Assembly (NCBI GenBank): GCA_020226215.1
Contig: CM035227.1
Coordinates: 19,657,866-19,721,865 of the forward strand
DNA length: 64,000 nucleotides
Origin: Sindora glabra
Taxonomy: Eukaryota; Streptophyta; Magnoliopsida; Fabales; Fabaceae
Direction: 5' to 3'
Part shown: positions 1 to 11,128 of the stretch, in pieces
How positions within the stretch are numbered: position 1 is the stretch's first letter
Layout: every line of letters starts with the position of its first letter
Made by a program: the position numbers and the translations under genes
The notes under the pieces: model-generated
Seen by the model: only the letters and a program-made list of their open reading frames with translations
Databases searched by the model: none
Told to the model about the DNA's origin: nothing

Positions 1-3000
1 ATCTAAAGCCATGTGAATGTTGATATTTTTAAAAATGCATCTTATTTTTTTCTCATTGTCACTCTCACTCTTTCTTTTTTATTTATTTTTAAGCTCAATT
101 TTCTTCTCCATCCAGCTCTTTATGCAAAACTTTAGATCTTGCTTTATCCTCCATTATATATCAATAAACTATTAATATTCTTTCAACAAATATAAGAGGT
201 TCCTTTTTTATTTCTTTTTCTCAGATTTTCACATCTTTTATTTCTTTAATTTTTTGCATAAATTTTTTAGAAAATTTTTATTTTTTTTATAAATTTTGAA
301 GTTTTATTTAAGTTTTAGATGTTTATTAGATGTTTGGTAAAATGTCATAGTAAAGTCCAAAGTTAACCGAACAATGATGAAAGATGGAGAAAAAGTGAAA
401 AAAATTCATAAAAACAGTTATTTTTCATGATTTTAATTGTGCAAATATCACGATTCTAACATGATCATGATCAACGTAGAATCCACTATCTAATTTTCAC
501 TAACCTAATCTTATTCATTCATTATAATCTTACTTAATTTAACTAAGGTGCGATAGGATAGAAAGACAAACATAGAGGAAAAGAGACATTTCCTTTATCA
601 TAAAAAATAATGTTTACAAAATGAGAAAGTTAGGTTTGTTTATAATCTTCTTAAACTGAGAACAAGCCAATTTAACTAGTTTTAAAAAAATTAGTTCATA
701 ATTCCTCTATCCATTGTCCATATAGAATAAGGCCCCTAAAATAATTCTATCTAACAAATATTTATGCTACTAAAACCATCTAAAAGAGCTTCCAATGAAA
801 TTAGGTTTGAAGTGTGATAGTTAAAGCTCGACTTGTATATTTGCAAAATTAAACGTAGAGGAGTGAGTATAAAGTTCAGTGAGCAAATATTTTAAGATAT
901 ATAATCATAATAATGCACTAATCTTATTGGACAAACTATCCTTCTATGAAATCTAACACATATAATTAACTAAATTCGTTAATTCAATTGAAAGTAACAA
1001 TAAGCAGCTAACTATAGTCATATCATCACATTTATCTCACATCATAGTAAATAATGGCATTCCAATTCCAATTTCATAACACATAACACAACAAGCAATA
1101 ATAAAAGAAAATTAACCTTTTTGCGATTCTTAAGTTATTCTTATACCTTCCGTAAGCTTATCATTTTCCGTTCAGAGTTAACCTTATACATTTCATAAAT
1201 AATATACCAAATTTGGTGTTTAATAATTATATCACCCTCATCATAATTCCCATGTCACAATTCCTAATTCATTTCTTTCTCATAAAACATGTTAAGTTAT
1301 ATTTATCATATTTTTATGGTAACCCCATGCCTCAAACACATGGCCACACAGCTCATTTCATCTCATAATTTGATAAACAAGTTCATTTGCAACTTATATC
1401 ATGTGTCACATCATGGCTAAGTCTCATTTCATTCCATAAGCAACATAATAATTGCATTCTTAATGCCTATCATATGGCACAACACTTAGAATTCTCATTT
1501 CATGTCACAATTTCATCTTAACAATTCAAATTTATTATACTCTATCTTCTATTGATGTTTAAGAACCATAACTCTCATATTGGGCCTTCTTGGAATATAA
1601 TATCTTGAAGTATACTAGGCGTAGTCAACTATACATTCAACTATGGGAGTTTTGAGAACAAACTCTAAAGCCTATAGTTTATTATTCAATCAACTATATT
1701 GGGGGTTCTAAAGCAATTCTAGAACTTCATTATTAACTATATAATTAATTATAAAACTCTAGAGAATAATTTTAGAGATCTATAGTTAACTATCAACCTC
1801 TAAAACGCAACTTATGGTTTCATAGTCAACTATATATCGACTATACCCTTATAAATTGCACATTTTAGGGCATAGTCGACTATTACCTAGGATTTTATAG
1901 ATTTCATTGAGATTGACACTATTCACTCAAAGATTTAAGCATTCTATTATGTTTAGCACTTAACCAAACCTTAAGAAGTTATAAATATAACATCATATCA
2001 CTTTGTTAATGATAGTCTCAAACCACTAATTCAATCAATTTTACCAATCAACACGTTATTCAAATAATCATACTCACAAAGAAGAATAGCTCAAAATATG
2101 ATACTCAAAACTAAATCCTATTGAAATTAATTAATTAGAATTAGAATATTTACTCACTTAGTATGGAGGAGGATACTAAGAAATAGATTGAATGCTCCTT
2201 TTAACTTTAATCATATTAAAAATAAGAGTTCACCTTAGTTAGAATTTCAACTTTTCCTTGGAACCAAAATAACCCTAATCCATCATTAAACCCAAAGAAG
2301 ATGGAGAGGAAACCTAACAATAATAGTGTTATTTGATCGAATGAAGAATTTGAATAAGGTTGATCCTTTTTTTTTTTTTTTGCCAAACTTGAATAAGAGA
2401 TTAGGATAAAGAAGAAAGGGAGAATAAAGATGAGGAGTTTGAGTGAAATAAGATAAATTAAAAAGAAAGAGAGATTGGTGTCATAAAAAAATAAGTAATG
2501 GTGCCCATCGGCATTTTTGAAAAATGTTTCCTAAGTGTTTTCTATATTCATATATTCGTTTATAATAACTTAAAACCTTAAACCTTATTATTCTAATTAT
2601 ATTTCCTCACCTATTTCTTACAAAAATATTTATTCCAAACTTACCAAAATATTAAAATTTTATTTTACTTAATAATTCATTCATAATTACTCATCGAAAA
2701 TTGTCCTTACGCGTAAAAGTTTTGTTTCAAAAAAGAGTACATTGATTATTTTAATAAATTTTAAGTTATTATATTTTAAGAAAGGTGTAATAGCAAATTA
2801 TCTTTCACTATTTATAAATAAATAGATCTCAAAAAATGATATTAAATAAAAAATATCCTAAATAAATAATTGAGTATAAAGTTATTATCTTTAAAAAAAT
2901 TTAATTTTAGATACATATTTTTTGGTGGGAATATTGAATTTATTTAATTTTTATATTAAATATTCTGACAAAAAAATAATATTAAAATAATATTATATAA

Positions 3001-3380
3001 ATATTTCATATTAATTTTTAGTAAAAGAATTGATATGAAATGTAAAAGTAAAAAAATTTTGAAAGAAAAGACGTAAAAAATCGATATTGTAATTTTTTGT
3101 AAATTAGAGTTAATATATAATGATCTTAGATTAAATAACAATTAAAAATTAACGTGCAATTCGTCAAACCGTCGACGTTAATTTGCATTACTATGTTAAC
3201 AGTGACATCTTGATAATATAAAAACTTAAATACGAATAAACTGATGCACGCCTCAAAACTACCTTATCCTGACACACTATCTTTCTTGATTTCGCTTTCT
3301 AACAGCCATGATAATGACTAATTTACGTATAACGTTCATCAGCGTATATAGTACGTACCAAACTGAATCTTTTGTACGAA
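1..3380. other. AT-rich noncoding DNA, possible old LTR-element remnant
   Basis: No open frame of useful length or recognisable protein is seen on either strand. The stretch from about 1000 to 2500 has the look of the untranslated part of a decayed Ty3-type retroelement: long low-complexity sequence with recurring palindromic motifs, described separately, but no gag or pol. From 2500 to 3380 I see only AT-rich sequence. The assignment to a retroelement is a guess from texture; no long terminal repeat pair was found. Confidence 0.3.
1617..1885. repeat. Cluster of ATAGTYRACTAT-type palindromic motifs
   Basis: Variants of a short palindrome (TAGTCGACTA, TAGTCAACTA, TAGTTAACTA and half-sites such as ATCGACTAT or TCAACTAT) recur at irregular spacing about seven times in under 300 bases, for example near 1620, 1768, 1828, 1845 and 1872. 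Such spacing is not expected by chance. They could be leftovers of a retroelement regulatory region or a degenerate satellite. No function is claimed. Confidence 0.5.
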
Positions 3381-3897
3381 TTAGAGTTACAAATGAGTTA
3401 AATTATTTATTAATAATTCGAGATTAATTTATAAAATCTTTGATTTAAATTTGGATTTTAACAAATTGAACTTAAATAAATTTAATTCGTTTATTAAAGG
3501 AGCTAATTTTAAACTTTTTATCATTCAATTCGAATTATTTATAAATTTAAATGGGTTTCATATAAAATATATTTTTATTGTTTATATTATATATAATATA
3601 AATATATAAAACTAATACATATTCATTTAAATTCGTTTGAATTAGTTTAAAATTAAATATAACTTAATTTCGAATTCGAGTTCAAATTCGAATTCGAATT
3701 TGCATATTTAACCTCAATTAGAAATTTGAAATTAGGAATATAAACTCATTTAAGTTCAAATAAACTCGAACTCGACTTTTTTAAGTTTGATGAGCTCAAT
3801 ATTAAATTCGAGCTCGAAGTCGAACTCATTTAATATTACCAAACTCGCATTTAAATATGCAAATATTTGACTCCACTTAATTCATTCGCACTCTTAA
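3381..3897. mobile_element. hAT-like MITE with inverted ends
   Basis: The left end (TTAGAGTTACAAATGAGTTAA) and the reverse complement of the right end (TTAAGAGTGCGAATGAATTAA) match over about 20 bases with a few mismatches. The interior is packed with TTCGAATTCGA and GAGCTCGA type motifs, common in short nonautonomous plant DNA transposons. No coding capacity remains. A clear 8-bp target duplication was not found, so the superfamily call rests on the ends alone. Confidence 0.5.
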
Positions 3898-4242
3898 TCA
3901 AACCATAATTCTTTTTTACCCCCAAGACAAAGTGTAAATAAATAAATACTAAGAGCAAATTTGATACATTATTTTAATACAATAATATATTAATATATTA
4001 TTAAATTTGAATATATACTAAATTTTTAAATTTAATTTTATATATTATATGATAATATGTTAATAGTTAAATATAATAATATATTAATATATTATTATAT
4101 TAATAATATATCATAAAATTTTCTATTAACATTACGGGGCAATATATTGTTTGTAAAAGCCACGTAGACCGTGGGGGAATTTGAAACACGGATGTCATAA
4201 ATTTGGCTAAAAGCGTGTCCAAGCATCATTGTTATTCATAAA

Positions 4243-5374
4243 GGGTAGTGATAAAACGCCTTAGAATCTGTGTTCATTAACAAAGACTTCATAAATATCA
4301 TGATAATATAAAGTACATGTATAAAAAAATCAACATATATTAATATAATTAATTAATCAATTAAAAATTTTAAATATAAAAGTTAAAGGTTTCTAACTTT
4401 TTATATAAAAATTAGAATTATATTAGTAAAAACTATATAAAAATAAAATTGTTTTTATAAGTTGTTCAAAACTTTATCGTTTAAGAAATTATAAATTTTA
4501 GAATTACATAAATTACAAAAATTTATATAAAATACATAAAAAATATTTGCAAATTTTTAATTTTTTATATAAAATTATAAATTTTAGTAACATAAATTGC
4601 AAAAAATTCCTATGTTCTTTCTATAAAAATCATAAGTGTATATAAGTAAATTTTTTTACCATTCATTAAGTTTAACTAACTGTAAACAATTTTCCAATAT
4701 TCAATAATTGTTGTTGCTATAATAAAGGATCTTTATAGTTAAAATATAATTTCATTTATTTATTAACATGTAATTTTTATAAATTGAAAAAATATGCAAC
4801 AAAATATATGAATATAAGGAATTAATTACTTCCAATAAAATAATTGAAGCAATATACTGAATAACAATTAATGTTTGATTTAGTTTTAAAATAGAAAAAA
4901 TGTAATATTAATACAATAAATAAAGAAAATTTGAACTTCTTAAAATTAAATGAAAACTAGTTATAATGTCTATATTTTCTTTTACGATGGCCTAAGAAAT
5001 TTGTGACAGTATGTATGGCTAGTAAAGACTAGAGCAACACTTATAAAACTAGACTTGAATATTTTATATAATTTAAAAAAATTAAATTGTAATTTTTATG
5101 TACTTGTTACTATAATTTTAATTTTTATATAAAAAGTAAAAAAATTTCAATTTAAAACTTAAAATTGTCTAAATAAAATATTAATGGCTATATGTTTATT
5201 TTTACTAATATATTACAATAAATACATTATAAAATTTGATAAAATTTATAATTCATAATTACATAATTAATTATATGAGTGCATATCATAATTTTTATGC
5301 AAATATATTTTAAATTATTATTTAATGGTAAATATGAGATTCGTATCAACTAACAAGAAATATAATATCACCCG
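4243..5374. mobile_element. Insertion 3' of amylase A, absent beside copy C
   Basis: The amylase C 3' flank reads continuously from TTCATAAA to TAGCACACCC at about 19008-19028. The matching flank of copy A is split at that point by about 1.1 kb of AT-rich DNA. The inserted segment begins GGGTAGTGATA and ends TATCACCCG, which gives short inverted ends. No protein is encoded. It is probably a nonautonomous DNA transposon; a target duplication is not obvious, so a deletion in copy C is the alternative. Confidence 0.45.
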
Positions 5375-5481
5375 TAGCACCCTCAAATTTATTTAGCGGT
5401 CAATAATGGGTACGTCGCATTGCTAAAATTTGTTTCCATACATCATTCAAATAACAAATGATCATCCAATGGTGTGTTTCT

Positions 5482-7385
5482 TCACTTGAGTTCCCAAACG
5501 GCGTAGTCTTGGCCATCAGTGGCTCTGACCGCATTCTGTGGAAGGAGGTTACCAAGATCCCCATTTGGTCCAATCTTCACGATAATCTTCTTGTCAATCT
5601 CAGCCATATAGAGATCAGCTTTAGCTGCCAGAATATTCACACTGCTTGTCTGATTAATTCCATTCCTCTTCCTTATATCTAACAAGTCTTTTATCGGCAC
5701 CTGTAGCTCCTTCCACACGAAGTAGTGATCGTAGAACTGCATACATAAAACACCTTTCTGGGATCAACATCTAAATCTTCTCAACAAAAATTATCCACGA
5801 CACGAGACTTGCAACTGCAAGAATAATAGTATAGAATCCTGTGCAGAAAAAGTGAAGGTCACTTACAATGGAGGGATGGCCTGGATGTGTGAGAATGTAA
5901 ACGTATCCTAGCACTACTTGTTTATCTGGGAAGGGCCATATCAACTGGGATCCAGTGTCATGGTTATCAACCAGAGTTACTGCACTTGCTGGTTTTGCTC
6001 CGATCATTCCCGGCGGCTTCCCATTTGCATCCTTCATTCTCCAAAGTTCACCTTGCACGGCGGCTCCGAGAACCATTTTGGTTGTGAAGTCAAAAGCGGT
6101 GACAACGCCTCCAGCAGCCTCCACCCACTTCACCAATCTGTCACGGTGCTGATCCTGGTTGGCCAAGGGTCTTCCGTCCGAGCCCATTGTCACATTCTCG
6201 TAAAGCTCGCCGACCGCGAATTCCGGTGATGTCTGTTCCATGTAGATTTTGGTGAATTTAGGATCATATCCTAAGACCATGTCGAATCTCCATCCAGCGT
6301 ATCCAACATCTGTCTTCAGCCAGTTCATCCAATCCGACAAACCTTTCTGTACCTCGGGCTTCGTATGGTCGATGTCCGGTGCATTGAACCAACCGATACC
6401 GGTGTCGGGATTTCCGGTGCCTTTAAAATTGGGGTCGTCCCTGCAAATGTAGGAGGCATCCCAATCTAGGCGGTTGTCAGGAGTACCACCTTCGAAGACG
6501 CTAAGTCCTTTGCTATCAACAGTCTCCGCAGTTCTGTGGTTGATGACTATGTCAGCTATGGATTTCACTCCTTTCTCGCGGAGTGCTGCTATCAGTGACT
6601 TCAGTTCTTCCTTGTTGCCGTACTTGGACGTGTCAAGATCGTACAGTCTCTTGGGCAAGTAACCTTCAACAGAATTTAAATACAGAGGTGAAGGAAAAAT
6701 AAAAACTATCGAGTTTCATGACTATCTTCTCCTGATTAGTTTATTGGCTGTAATTTCAAAATTGTTACAGTACTTATATTGCATTGTTACCTTACTTACA
6801 TTGCAAACTCTAAATAGCATGTTCTTTTTGCCCCTACCATACCATACCATAATAGTAGATATTATAATTTTCTAATCCCGGTACATAGGAAATATATCAT
6901 TCCTTAAAGTAACAAAACAAAGGAAGCTTAAAACTCTATAATCTACCCTAAATTAATGCTCTAGATTCTTTATAAGATATTTTATTCATAATATCTTATC
7001 AAATTTATATCATTTTGTTAATATGACGAGCATATTCTCGTGCCTATCCTTGATCTTATTGAACGAGACAAGAAAGGTAGCTTATATATACCTTCAGGAC
7101 CATCATCGCGAGAGTTAGAGGGAGGCGGGAGCCAAATATAATCAACACCAAGATCTGCAATCTCAGGGACCAAGGTCTTGAGGTGGTTCCACCATCCTCC
7201 TGCTTGCTTATATGCAGCCCAGTTGAACCCCTGTGATAATACACACATTCATCATATTAAACTTCTTTCACAGAGATAAAGAGAGACAGAGAGAGTAATA
7301 CCTGAAAGATTATGGCAGAAGAGGACAGAGATGGAAAGAGGGAAATGCAAAGGCAGAGTAAACCGATTGAAGTGAAAGATTTCAT
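5482..7385 (-). CDS. Alpha-amylase, copy A (intact, secreted)
   Basis: Endo-acting starch hydrolase of family GH13, cleaving internal alpha-1,4 bonds. Four exons on the minus strand: 7385-7302, 7230-7092, 6663-5867 and 5736-5482, all with GT-AG borders, giving 424 residues. Residues 1-28 form a hydrophobic signal peptide, ending at the exon 1 border. The (beta/alpha)8 barrel motifs are visible: DIVINHR (His117), GWRFD (Asp202, nucleophile), AVGE (Glu227, acid/base) and VDNHD (Asp310). Exon 4 supplies the C-terminal beta domain and ends in WELK. The start matches copies B and C. Compared with copy D, residues near the active cleft are changed (FDMVLGY, GELYENV). A 772-bp transposon lies just upstream of its TATA region. 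The frame is intact, but expression may be altered. Confidence 0.93.
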
Positions 7386-7431
7386 GGTTTTGGATTTTTG
7401 TGTCTGCATATGGATTCTTGCTTGTGTTGTC

Positions 7432-7441
7432 CATTATACAC
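7432..7441 (-). promoter_or_regulatory. Remnant TATA box of amylase A, interrupted by MITE
   Basis: On the minus strand copy B reads CTATATAATGG here, while copy A reads GTGTATAATGG and runs straight into the transposon that starts at 7442. TATAAT survives, but the upstream TA of the box and the normal upstream promoter sequence are displaced. The remaining site is about 50 bases from the ATG, as in copy B. Confidence 0.55.
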
Positions 7442-8213
7442 GGGGTTGTTTGGCAAATAACTTTTTTATTAACTATTAACTGATTGGACTAAAATCAGTT
7501 AGTTTATTTAGCAATAAGTTGATTTTTGTGTTTTGTAATTAACTTTTTAAATCAGCTGATTGGCCCTAAAAAATTAAAAATAAAAAAGCTAAAGGGAGTA
7601 GCTTTTTCAATTAGCTTATCTGAAAAATGATCAAATTACCCTAAATAAATTTTCATATTTTTCATTTTGTCCTTTCTAAAAATTCTTAAAAAATATAATA
7701 ATTATAAAAAGTAGATTAATTTAATTTTAAAAAATATTTAATATATTATTTATAATATATCTAATAAATTATAATAATTTTAAAAGTTATTTAATAGAAT
7801 AAATATATAATATTACTTATAAAAACTATTTAATTTTAAAAATATCCAATAATTTAATAATAAATTATAATAATTTTAAAAATTATTTAATAGAATAAAT
7901 ATATAATATTATTTATAAAAATTATTTAATTTAAAAAATATTTAATAATTTAATAATAAATTATAATAATATATTATTTATAAAAAAATTTAATATATTA
8001 AGTAATATATAAAATTTAAAAATATTAAAATAAAAAATACTTAAATAATTCATAAAATATACTCATACCTTTATATGTTATTTTACATACAAACAGTTAA
8101 TATAAATAATTAATTTTATTAAATATTCTTATTCAAATAATTAATATAATCAATTAATCACAGCTAATCAAATTAATAACTAATCAAATTATACGGTGTC
8201 TCCAAACAAGGCC
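7442..8213. mobile_element. MITE inserted in the amylase A promoter
   Basis: The ends GGGGTTGTTTGG and (reverse complement of the right side) GGCCTTGTTTGG are inverted repeats. The interior is AT-rich with no coding frame. Copy B has no such sequence: its flank runs directly from the TATA box into GAGTCACCC. The flanks ATACAC on the left and ATAGTCAC on the right could be a damaged 8-bp duplication, which would suggest a hAT-type element; this is not certain. The insertion postdates the A/B duplication or was lost from B. Confidence 0.7.
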
Positions 8214-9101
8214 ATAGTCACCCTTGGCTCGGCTGCTCTGAATTTTCAATTACGGTTTCTGTCTCTGCGCGTCCTACGACTGCCGACTTTCAAGTTTGAC
8301 TGAAATATAATCAGACCTAACTGTTAGAAAAAAGAAAAAGGGCTTTTTTACTGATCGTGACAGATGCCTAACAAAAATCTTCAAAGATCTACTACCCTAA
8401 CGACGAAAAAGTTATAAAATTTTACCTTGAGATAAAATACGACAGTTTTCCATGGTTGCTTGCGGCGGAATATTTCCGTATTTCGAACGTTCGAACTTGA
8501 TTAGAACTAAAAGCTACGACGAAAGTTAAAAAAGTATTTTCAGATCCAGCCAGATTATTTGATTTGGCATGATAATCCGATTAAAATCGGATTAGTTCAA
8601 TTAACTGAATCAAATGATCGAATTGATATATATATATATATATATCAAAAATTAAATTTATTTTAATTGTAATAATATATTTTTAAAACATAATAATATA
8701 AATATTAATCTTATTATAATTATAATTATAATATAATTATTTGACATAATTTTAATATTATTTTATAATATTAAAATTATATTTTATTTAAATTAAATAA
8801 AAATCTTAAAATAAGTATTCATTAAATAATAATAATTTAAGTATATATAACATAAGATATAAATATTTAATATAATATTATTTATAAAAATTTTAAATAT
8901 GATTATATTTGGAAACCAAATGATATTCATTTTATATAATTCAAGCATATTATATAACAAAAGATAAGTTAGCATAGATGGTAAAAAATCATGTGGTGAA
9001 CTGAAAGTCCTGTACTTAAGATCTATGGATTGCCATAGAATACCATCTCTTTGGCTCATTCTATTAATAAAAGACCACACACATTATCAACAAAATAAGA
9101 A
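8214..9101. repeat. Amylase 5' flank, duplicated at 15178-15767
   Basis: This is the original upstream region of the amylase unit. It matches the copy B flank with scattered substitutions (for example GGCTCGGC versus GGCTTGGC). About 300 bases (near 8556-8852, including an AT microsatellite at 8628-8646) are absent from B, with AT microhomology at the breakpoint. The segment 8214-8340 also matches the region upstream of copy C. No gene is seen in it. Confidence 0.75.
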
Positions 9102-10224
9102 GGGGCCGTTTGATTCAAACTGGGGAAAGGGAATGGAATCAGGAAAGGGAATTAGGGGAAAAGGAAAGGAATGGCTCCTGATTACCCAATCTGTTTGGTT
9201 CAAACAGGAAAGGGAATCAAGTGTTTTTAATTTACTTTATTAATAATTATTACATTAAAAATAATATTAAAAATAATATATTTATAATTATTTTTAAAAT
9301 AATTATTATAATTATTATCTTATTATTTTTATTTTATTTACTAATATCATAATTTTTATAATTATTTATTATTAATTATTAACATCTTATTAATATTATT
9401 TTTTAATACTCTATTTTAACTATTATTAATATATTAATAATAATTAATATTATTATAATAATTTTAATAATTATTATTTATTTAATTATTATTTTTAATA
9501 TTTATAATTTTATTAATATTATTAATTATTAATAATTTAAAAATATTATAATATTAAAAATAATAATTATTAGAAATATTATAATATTATTAATATAATT
9601 CAATAATATTATAATATTTATTATTTATTTAGTATTTAATAATATTATAATATTTTTAATTTATTAAAAATATTATAATATTATTAATATAATTAGATAA
9701 TATTATAATAATAATTATTTATTTAATATTTAATAAAAAATATTTATTTATTAAATAAATATTAATAATATTATTAATATAAAATAATTATTATTTATTT
9801 TATAATAATTATTTATTTATTAAATTAACTATGGTAATAATTATTATAAATAATTATTATTTATTTTTTATTTATTATTATTAATTATTAATATTAAAAA
9901 TATTATAATATTAAAAATAACAAGTATTAAAATATTATAATATTATTAATATAATTAAATAATAATAAAATATTTATTATATATTTAATATTTAATAATA
10001 TTATTAATATATAATAATTATTTAATAATATTATTAGAGAAGATAGGGAAAGGAAATGGGATTTCCCATGGAGTGGGGGGAATTACCATTCCCTTAAATG
10101 GGGTAATCCCATTAAAGGAAAAAGGGGAAAGGGAATGGATTTTTTTTAAACTAAACAAAAACAAAGGGAATGAAACTCTGCAATTCACTTTCCTCCTTCT
10201 GAAGACTCCGAACCAAACGGCCCC
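9102..10224. mobile_element. Tourist-like (PIF/Harbinger) nonautonomous element
   Basis: The ends are GGGGCCGTTTGATTC and, reverse-complemented, GGGGCCGTTTGGTTC. Flanks are GAA on the left and TAA on the right. The empty site in copy B (AAAATAATAATTG, near 15762) shows the target was TAA, so the left duplication has one substitution. The outer parts are rich in GGAAAGGGAATG type sequence and the core is almost pure A/T. No transposase is encoded. It belongs to the same family as 23775-24605. Confidence 0.85.
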
Positions 10225-10736
10225 TAATTGTTGAATGAGTCTTGCTTTATTGATTGTTTCTATCCAACAGAAACTAAAAGACAGATATACAGCATTATTC
10301 ATATCAGTTGCAATGAATGAATGAAATCATTCATGTCTTTCAAGCAACTTCCCTTTAAATCTGAAATTCTACTTGATTTCTAAAATTTGATGATTTTTGA
10401 GACAATGTCATGAATTCCTAACAAATAACAATGAAATTCTTTTTGTATTTAAAGTCCGATTGGCCCAACTTGTGGTAAAGCCAACATGTTTGATGAATTA
10501 ATTTTAGAATTTTAAAAGCAAGTCATGTTATATTTGCATCATTTATCTGTTTCATAGTATTTACATTAGAAACTAGGCCAAACTCACACTGTTGAACTCA
10601 ACCGTGCAATTTATATGATATTAACCACAAAATTTTCCCATAAACCTGTAATAATGAATGTTTTATTTGCATAGTCTATATCAGAATCAGCATTTACTTA
10701 AGAAATGGCTTATTTGCCAAAGTCTGGGAAAATATA
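10225..10736. repeat. Shared amylase A/B flank, no gene
   Basis: Noncoding sequence that matches 15768-16276 with scattered single-base differences. It contains nothing recognisable apart from being part of the duplicated unit that leads into the NET2-like fragment. Confidence 0.7.
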
Positions 10737-10739
10737 TAT

Positions 10740-11128
10740 ATATACCTGGAAAACAACCATGTAATGGAAACTACAGATATGGAGCAGAAAATGGCATATG
10801 TCCTGAAACTTATAAAGGAAGATGGGGACTCCTTTGCTAGGAGAGCAGACAAAAAGAGATCACCTAGGATGCTTAGAAAAAATCCAGAAGGATTCAAATT
10901 AAACATCCCAAAAGTTCCAAGTGCTCCACAAAAAGAATTTAACAATGCCATGATAGCAGCAACAAGGAAGTTGAATACCAGAAAGATAGCAGCCACCTCA
11001 CGAAATGTTCCTGAATCTGGTTAAAGCAAAGAGGAGTTGCACGCAGAGATTGACAAGATTTAGAAACAGATTCCCACACCACAGACTATGAAGGAGTTTG
11101 TGAAAAGTAATTATGACAGTACTTCTCG
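10740..11128 (+). pseudogene. NETWORKED/NET2-like gene fragment, copy 1
   Basis: A plus-strand frame begins near 10740, with an ATG at 10764. It encodes residues typical of the actin-binding NAB domain of plant NET (KIP1-like) proteins: MEQKMAYVLKLIKEDGDSFA. It then jumps to a proline-basic stretch (NIPKVPSAP) and to SKEELHAEIDKI followed by TMKEFVKS, the start of the NET2 coiled-coil region. Compared with the family, roughly 70 residues of the NAB domain are missing after SFARRA. A stop interrupts at 11022-11024 and another about 36 bases later, while homology continues in the same frame. It is a decayed fragment, not a working gene. The family call is from memory of the motifs. Confidence 0.6.

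Noticed and set aside
5918..6662. Plus-strand open frames across amylase exon 3 (also at 13655-14399 and 19629-20163)
   Set aside because: They are antisense shadows of the conserved amylase coding sequence.
10694..10996. Minus-strand 100-codon frame with hydrophobic residues
   Set aside because: It is antisense to the NET2-like fragment, whose plus-strand frame matches a known family.
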